From: Chrysogorgia sp. JL179-B06
Lineage: Eukaryota > Cnidaria > Anthozoa > Scleralcyonacea > Chrysogorgiidae
DNA length: 64,000 nt
Direction: 5' to 3'
NCBI GenBank assembly: GCA_035772405.1
Contig: JAYKKM010000043.1
Span: 1,468,001 to 1,532,000, forward strand
Position numbers and translations under genes: made by a program. The notes under the pieces are model-generated. The model searched no databases. It was not told the origin of the DNA and saw nothing but the letters and a program-made list of their open reading frames with translations. This document shows, piece by piece, positions 38,601 to 47,600 of the stretch. How positions within the stretch are numbered: position 1 is the stretch's first letter; each line of letters starts with the position of its first letter.

Positions 38601-41600
38601 AGAATCGATGAACTCATTCTGGAACCCATCATGTTGACTGATGAGCGAAATGTAGCGAAAGTGAAAATGCTTCTCAAAAATGGAGAACAGTTAATCAAGG
38701 GTATGCATGCACTCGTAGAATTGAATAGGAAGAACTAATAATATGTAAATATCGAAAGTATTGTTGTATGATTGACACTATTGTACATAAATGCTCCTAA
38801 AATGTCTTTATTAATATTATAATGTCAGGGCAATGTATTTTCGCTTCCTTGTATGGGAGACGTATAGTATTATAGACTGCAGTCTACATATAGGATAAAA
38901 ATGTTATTGCTATAATCGTTCTTTGAACAATCGAACTTGTAAACTGTTACCAGGTTTCAAACAACTGACTCCATGCTCGGATAACTGAATTTAGACAGAT
39001 AGATAGAATTTATAATGATGAAAAGGAGAAATAAGAGAACTTCAGATTATATGTACTACTCTTACTTAAGTATTTTTTGACACATTGAAGTTCTCTTATT
39101 TCTCCTTTTCATATTATATCCAGTTCTTTTGAGAACTTAGCATCTTTCATAATTATTCTTAGTATTTATAATGATTACATGTAAAATAGTATTTATATAT
39201 AAGGAACATGAAAAGGTAGCAATTTAACTGTAGTAACTATCAGGATAATCTAGGCAGTTAACTATGCAGGTCACAGTAAAGCACCAAATATATATTGATG
39301 TATATTGATGAAATCGAATTTGGTATAAGTGGTGACTTAATCCCAATTGGGGCGAGGGCGGATAGAACGCCTGTACGAAAGACCCATGTTTTTTTATTTC
39401 TACGTCCACCAGAAGACGCTAAATTCTGATTGGCTAACTCAACTCATTAGTATTCAGGGTTTCCTGTCAGGAAATAAACATTTAGAAATGGTGAAAAACC
39501 AGTGTTGGTAGATGATTTTCTTTCGACTAAGCTTTAACCGATCTTCAGTTCGTAGCTTTAAATTAAAACAGGAACAAAAATTTGCAACGCGGGAGCTGCT
39601 GGTAGGGGAAAATGTTTTGAACCAACGGGATTTGGCAAGAGTTTGATTATGGATTTAGTAGATTTACCAGACGTTCGTGCGAGCGCGTGATTATCAGTCG
39701 GCGCAGCTATTATTGTGATTTCTACCTTGTCCTTGTCTTCAGGGCCTTCGGAGAATTCCTTCGACGTTTCAGAATAAAGAGACTTACGGCTAGACGTATA
39801 TAAGTAATGGTTTCTACGTTTTCTTGCCTATGAAATTTCTTGGTCAAATCCCATTCTGGAGTTACGGTGTTCGGCAGTCAGATGTCGCTTCATTCTATCA
39901 GGGCTATTAATGTTATCGGTGGTGGAACATTGCTGTCTCCTTCTTTCGCATGTGTTAATACTGATTTCATAAAGTTATAAAGTTCAAAAGCATTTCTTAT
40001 TTTTTCTCTGCCGCAAGACCTACAAACCCGCTCGGAGAAAGTTTCACTGCGTGGTAATGCCAAGCCGATTGATTTCACAAGCCTCAACTCTGTGCTTCCA
40101 TGTCTACACGATTGTTTGAATAAAATTTCAAAATAAATCTTGTTTCCACTAGATGCAGCCAAGCTTTATACGGAGTTTCAGACCGGGATATTTCCGGCGA
40201 TTCGGCTCGAAGTGAAATTTTAATCATTGAGGAAAGCCCGCTAGTCGCTGATTGGTTGTTTTTGACAGTTCTTCATGTGGGCGGGAATCCAAAAGCATGG
40301 GTCTTTCATGCAGGCGTTATCTCCCCCCTCCCCTCCCCCTAACGCCGCCACGCAGGCTACGTTTGTATATGTAGATACAATTAATCTAAGTGGAAATAAT
40401 GTATAAAAATAAAAAACAATTATAAAGCTGAATTTGCATATGCAGATAGTACAATGGCAGTATACTGTATAAAAACAATTACAAAGAACACGAAATAAAG
40501 ACACAAATATGCGAATATTCGCACTGCCCTCGAGATGCATGATAACTTTACGATTTCTGGCACTAAACTACAATGCACCTGGAACGATACACATTCAGGT
40601 TTAACGCTCGGTATATTATCGGGGGTGGATTAGGTATTCATCGCCAAAGGGGCCATTTTTAACGAAACAAAATAATACATTTACTTATTCCATGATTGAG
40701 TCGGTTTCTATTGTTCTTCACAAAGCTTTATTTCTCTTACATCTTGCATAAAGTGTTTATGAAACGAATATAAGTTTTAGTTAAGAATTGTAATTTAGAG
40801 CTCTCTCATACCTCACGTCGTTCGTGAGATATTTAGACTTTTGTGATATGCAAACTGAGTAACCACCGACGAGATATATCTTTGAGATTATTCGACAAAA
40901 TCTCTTTAAACTTTGCACATTACGACACTTCTTGAAACTTAACATCATTACACCAAAATAGCGATGCCAAATTAATTTACTATATTTCTAATTATTTGAT
41001 TTTATGAAAATTTGCAAACCTCAGACGTCGGTGGTTATCATTTGCATATACATAAGTTTAAATATCTCAAGAAAGACGTGAGATATGAAAAAGATCTAAA
41101 TTACCATAACTCGCTATTTTAGGAGTTCGGGTTATGTATATGAAAATTTTGACTGCCCCAACCGGGAATCGAACCCGAGGTCTCCGAATCAACGCATCGG
41201 CGCTCTAACCACTGAGCTATTGAGACACGGTCAGAACAGTCAAACATCATATACATATTTATACATCGCCCCGACTCTCAAATCTCTACTCAAACATCAA
41301 ATCTCTAATCTACATCAAATCTCTACTCTACTCTCAAATCTCTAGTCAAACATATACATGCATATGTATACATCGCCCCGACTCTAGACTTCCTCAAGTA
41401 ACGAGTTATCACCGGCTCTTGTATACAGGAGGCTTTACAACAATTTTCTTTAGATGAAGAGAGAATTTATTAAAGGTCAAATATATGTATATGAAAATTT
41501 TGACTGCCCCAACCGGGAATCGAACCCGAGGTCTCCGAGTCAACGCATCGGCGCTCTAACCACTGAAAATTATATAGGTTGTAGGCTAGCGATGTCTGAA

Positions 41601-44600
41601 ATCGTATTTCTTTCACTGTTATATCTACGAATGTTTAGGGAAGGTGTAGATCATGTTTGAGTTAATTGTCAGACGCGTTTGTTTAGGATATATTATAGGG
41701 ATTTTAAAATTCAGACAACGGACTACGGCTACGGTAGAAAGTTTAAAAATGGTGTTAAATGGTGTTGTATTTATAAATTGAATTTCAAGATACACAATCG
41801 CACAGACTATGAGCCCGACTGGCCAAATGACCCTTCATTGACCTCTTTCATAATGACTACCATTTTAACTATTCTTTTATGTGCATATAAATTAGCCTTT
41901 ACAACCTCGTTTGGAAACAAAGATTATTTTGAATTGCCAACACACAAACGAGGCCATAAAGGCTAATTATAAGATGCACCTAAAGGAATATTTAAATTGC
42001 TCTCCATTATCAAAGAAGTCTATAATCATATTCTGAACAAATTAATATTAAATATACTCGTTTCTGGTTCCGTTCTATATCGTTCCTTCGTCGGATCCTT
42101 TACCTGCGGGGAGTTCATAAAAGCGCTGGAATACGATTGCAATTGAGGCATCATGATTTTTAGATGATTTAAGTCCTTTTTTCCTTTTCGTTTCTTTTTG
42201 ACAGGTATTGGAAAAATGCACCCATTTCATGGCTTCAAAGTTTCTCAAAGTGCGTTTGGTGGTGTTGGATACCGCTGAACATGGCGTGTTGGCATTAGCG
42301 GGCTCAGAGAATTGTCTTCTGCCAATGATTCACAAACTGTGGCAACCGATGGTGAAACGCTTCACTGATGATGAACTTGTAAGAAACTAGTTTATAGAGT
42401 GTACAGAATATGAAAATATAAAATAACAAGTGTCTTGCGTAGTTGAACGAGCCTCAATAGGACTTTTTATTTGACTACGAGTACGAAATTCCTCATTTTG
42501 GGTGATAAAGTCGTAGTCTTGCTCATTTGACTACGAGATTATCCTGAAAACTCGTACTCAAATTATGATCTTAGTCAGAGGCCCGTTCACCCGTCATTTG
42601 GACTGGCGTTTTTGAAAGTTGACGGGAAAAAAATGTATTGATAAAATCACAATATTCAGAACTTGATGAAAGCAAAACTATTTAAGAAATAGAAAACATT
42701 TTCTGTGTTTCCATCGAGTTATAGAAACACGAGTAGAAGTTTGGGAGAACGAGAAATGGCAGTGGGAACACGAGCCCGCAGAGCGAGTGTTTCCACGCTA
42801 TTTCGAGTTCTCCCAAACTTTCGCGAGTGTTTCTATAACGGGAACACGGAAAGATGTTTTTTTATTTTTTTATAAAATAACACTGAGGAAATAAGTAATA
42901 AGACTCTTTTATTAAAATGATGAAAATATACATTCTCCTTACTCACGCTAGACAGCGTCGTCGGCTGCTCAAATGAACATAAACGCTCTTAATGTGAAGA
43001 AAAGCATCCAATCTTCTCGTTTTCTTGTTGGCTGTCACAGAACATATTTATCGACATTTTAGCTGTTTGTGAGCAAAGGTTCGTCTTACAGTCCATTTTA
43101 TAAAAATGGTGGGAAAAATCTATGTTTGCCATCGAGTTATAGAAACACGGCTTTCAGCCAATCAGCGCGTGCGTTTTTAATTTGTTATTTTATAAAGTTT
43201 ACGACCAAATTCCAGTATTTCATCTTCAGCGACTTTCAAAAATCATTGCACATACCTTGACCATAAGATACATTTTTCTTAAATGTACGTTTCAGTACAT
43301 AATATAATGTATTAACGAATCATTGACCGAATCAGGTGCCTAATATTTGAGCTCGATAAATGTTGGTAAGAAAGCAAAATACCTCAAAAAAACACTCCAA
43401 AAGCCTTCTATAAAAGACTATAAATTCTAAGACTTCTATAAATATTTTATTTATTGTATAATTAAGAAATAGAAAATATTTTCCGTGTTTCCGTGGAGAT
43501 ATAGAAACACGAGTAGAAGTTTGGGAGAACGAGAAATCGAAGGGCGAGTGTTTCCACTGCGATTTCGAGATGAAAATATTAATTGTTTTGACGATTGGAC
43601 TTTCATACATTTCATTTAACCCCATAGTTAGTAGAAAGAGAGGAGGATGATTCTGTAATAGTGCCTGAAATCGTCCTGTTAATTCTTTTTAAAATTGACT
43701 GTCTGCCCTATATTACGTAACATGGCTGGGAAAATGGCTGGATTATCAAAATAGTTTGGGAACCATGCGGTATATAATGTGCACACCACTGTATGAAGTA
43801 TATTGTTGCCATAGAGACCACTAGGAAGCAGGAGTCTTTTAACTAAAAAAACTTAAATCTTAATTATGTCTCTTTCTTAAAGAATATGATGATTTAGACC
43901 TCAGAAATACAATAACTACGTGTGTACGAATCTTCGAATCTACACACTACAGTAAACGTTATATGATGGAGGAGAAATAAACAAATTTTGTTTTACAAAT
44001 GGAAGAGATCTGACACCAAGATGCAGCCTGCATTGCAGGCTACCAAGATGCACACTGGTGTGCACTTTCATCATTGGCATACATGTGCAAAGTTTCGCAG
44101 AGATATTCCTCATTTTGTGAATTTTATTTAGTCTATGTGAGAAAATTACGTCATACGACATCAAGTTTGCATGTTTCAAAAATATGAAGATGACGTATTG
44201 AGAAACCGAGAAAGCCATTCTGTTTCATTTTCAAATACTTTTAGATAAAATCAAAATTGGATAAACGATTTATTCATCGCACATAGCACTTTGAGTTACG
44301 AATCAAAACCTTCGTTAGTTCATTAGTTATGCCTGGGGTTGGTACAGACGAGAAATTGGTTGGTGATAATTTTTCGACTAAACAAAGGTTGCGTAAAATA
44401 GTATTGACTGCGTGCTTTTTGTACAGGCGAGTAAAAATAAAATTCTTGCCAATCAGTCATCCATTGGCATTGTAACCCAAGAAGATAAATGTACATTTTC
44501 CAAATAAACCACAAGTTTACTTCAGGTTCTCGGTCATCATCAGGACTAAAATACGGTAGTTGAAGCAGCCTACTTTACAAAAGTTGAATTGCTTTTTATG

Positions 44601-47600
44601 TTACCATTGTTGTATATTGGTGAATTGCAGACTTAGTTGGATTAGAAAGCATCATAGACATATATTTAGTCTTTGATATTCATTACCATGTAGGTACAGG
44701 ATACTGTTGGTGCATGAATACTTGATGGTTGGGTAAAAATTATTTTCAGCCATCTTGAGGTTGGGTAAATAAAAATGTTACAGTGTTTTTAGTTTCTCTT
44801 CTGTACCAACCCGAGGTATAAATAATGAACGATCCCTAAAAGGTTGGTGTTCTACCAAAATAATCAAATAGGAGGTCTAATGTTTCGAGTGAATGCTCTT
44901 CATTAAAGAGTGTTTATGTAAGTTAACTGCGAACACGTTTCTTGAACCTTTTGCAGGTTGTCAGAACAAGAGCAGTGTCCGTGCTTGGCACAATGGTAAA
45001 TACCTCTGGACAGTTTATGCGTCGTCGTGTGATCAAAGAGGCGTTTCCTGCTCTTACGTCATTCTTGGTGAAGCAACAGACCGTCAGCTTGAAAGCTGGA
45101 CCGATATATAGCCACACTCAAGGTTTCAAGTATCAGCTGGCCATTTTGAAGACTGTTGTCATTCTGTGTCGAGACCTTGACATCTCTGGCGTGGATTGCT
45201 ACGAAGTTGTGTCGTGCATCGTGCCGTACTTGAGTCAAAGACAACCACGAGAATTGCAACAGGTATTGATGTTTAGTTTAAGTTTAATGATGGTTTTCAC
45301 GTCACGTCACGCGGCCATGTTGGTGAAACTTGAACAAAAGAATTTGTTTGTGGCACCAACATTGCCGCTCAAACTTTGTTTTCTGAATCTAAAGGGATTG
45401 GTTGTAAACCATCAATTAGAGCAACCCAGTGAGCCCTAAATATAGCAATTATGTCATGAGGTCAAAAAGTGAAGTCAAACATGGTGGACATGGAGACCGA
45501 TTTTGCACGTCAGTTTCAGTCTCCTACGCGGTATTATACGTCAGTTCCAGTCCTTTTCACTACATTGTACTTTAGGTTTTGTTTGGTTCGGTTACGAAAT
45601 CATTTACAAGAACGAAAGAAGTCCTCGAAAGAAGTGAAAGTTTCAGTAACCGAGAACTTAAAAAAGGATTTAGTAATGTTCTGTGACCTGCTAGTGACAA
45701 TGTGACATCAGTTGTCTGAAAATAGGTCGACGGTGAAAACATATTGTTCGTTATAACCTGCTTTTCTCAAAAAAAATTTGAGGGCCTCTTCGTCATTTTG
45801 TGTTAATTCTGTAATTTTTTTATATATATAAAATGTACCATTTTGACTGGGCTTGACTTTGGTATTATAAATTTGAAATCATATGTTTATTTCTGTCTCT
45901 TGATATTATGTTTTGTATATGTTTTCAAAATGAACATAGTTGAGAAAAATAGAAAAGTTGCGTGGGAGACTGAAACTGACGTACAAGACCGCGTAGGGGA
46001 CTGAAACTGACGTATAAAATCACCGTTTGGCTTCACTTTTTCCCAGCCAAAGACCAGTTATAATAAAGCTCACTGGAGCAAAAAGTTAAGATGGCTGCCA
46101 TTTGCAATGGATTTGTTTTGAATCATTATATCGAAATATTGTAAAATGTCTATTCGGGGTTTGGGGATTTTACATATTCCTAATCTTTGGTTTCTACCAA
46201 GAAGAAATGTAATATATTTTGTCGTTCAAAAATTTCATCTCCATGCCTTTTTCCCTGCTAAAGTTCATTTACTATTCACAGGAAATGACGTCAAAGCCGG
46301 GACACGCAAAGCCATTGCACACTAATTCATCAGTGAAATACAAAGAACGTTTGGCTCTGAAAGTTTGGCTCTGAACGTTTAGCTCTGAACAAAATTCGCT
46401 CAATTCCCCAAATTTCTTTGTATTTCACTTCTGAATCAGTGTGCATTGTCTTCGCGTGTCCCTGCTCTTTCCTGTGAATAATAAATCACTTTAGCACGGG
46501 GAAAGGCATGAAGATGAAATTTTCGCACGACAAGATATTTTACAATTCTTCTCAAGAGATTTCAAAGATCACAAATGTTTAAAATCCCCAAACCCCGGAT
46601 AGGCACTTTAACATGAATGCAGAGAACATTTGGAGTGAAACCAATTGGCTTTTGTGGACGAGCATTGTAGTTATTTTGTTTTTGGTTTTATGGATAAAAA
46701 CCTTCAGATAAAAAATGTGTTGACAAGTTGGACAATAGACAAGATAATTTTGTCATACATATAATAAACAAGTAATCATGTGATTTTGCTGGTGCAATTA
46801 AGAAATGGCGAAGGCTAAAAGGGATAACTCAAAAGGACCTTCACATTTTCTAGAACTAGTAATCCTAACCCTAATCTCAATCCTATAACCCTAACCTTGA
46901 CGTAACCTTAAACCTAACCCTAACTGTAGCCCTAGCCTAACCAAAAATAAAGACCAGACAAAAACAGAAAGGTCCTTTTGATTCATCCTTTTTAGCCACC
47001 CCCTTAAAGTGTGTATGAAATGAAAAGTTCGCTAGCATTTTTTTGTTCTAACGGACAAAGTAGCTCGGCAGGAGCGTACACTGAAAATTTCAAGTGAATC
47101 TGCTGTATAGTCTTCGAGCTATCAACTCTCAAAGTTTGGCATGGCTAAATGTTTTTGGTGAAATCTGAAACGCGCGGTTCATTGTCTTGTGACGTATGCA
47201 GGTGTACTTACTATGCATAAGAACAATGGATTTGAACATTCATGATCCACCTGTATACGTCATATACCACATATTATTCAATCCCAGTCTTTCCTTATTT
47301 TGTTGCGTTAAACTATGCCAATGGACAAACTTTGAGAGTTGATAGCTCGAAGACTCTGCAGTGAACGATCCTGCCGCGCTACTTTGTTCGTTAGAGCAAA
47401 AAAAATGTTAGCGATTTTTTCACTTCATAGACTCTTTAAGAAATTACACTACTCTTATCTAATCTAAATTAGATTAAATATCAAATCTGATATTTGAAAA
47501 TTGTGCCAAATTGCACTCGTCTAACGGCTCCTGTAATTTTAGCACACTTTTCAAATATCACTCGCAGTGTAAATCCTTAATTGCACTCGCTATCGTATGA

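Noticed and set aside
41152..41228. Functional tRNA gene
   Set aside because: The acceptor stem needs G-U pairs, U33 is missing, one anticodon-stem pair is lost, and a truncated copy with identical flanks lies 340 bp away; it behaves as a repeat.
45469..45705. Plus-strand ORF after TTI1 exon 7
   Set aside because: It lies in one arm of a fold-back repeat, beyond a splice donor that is needed to reach exon 8.
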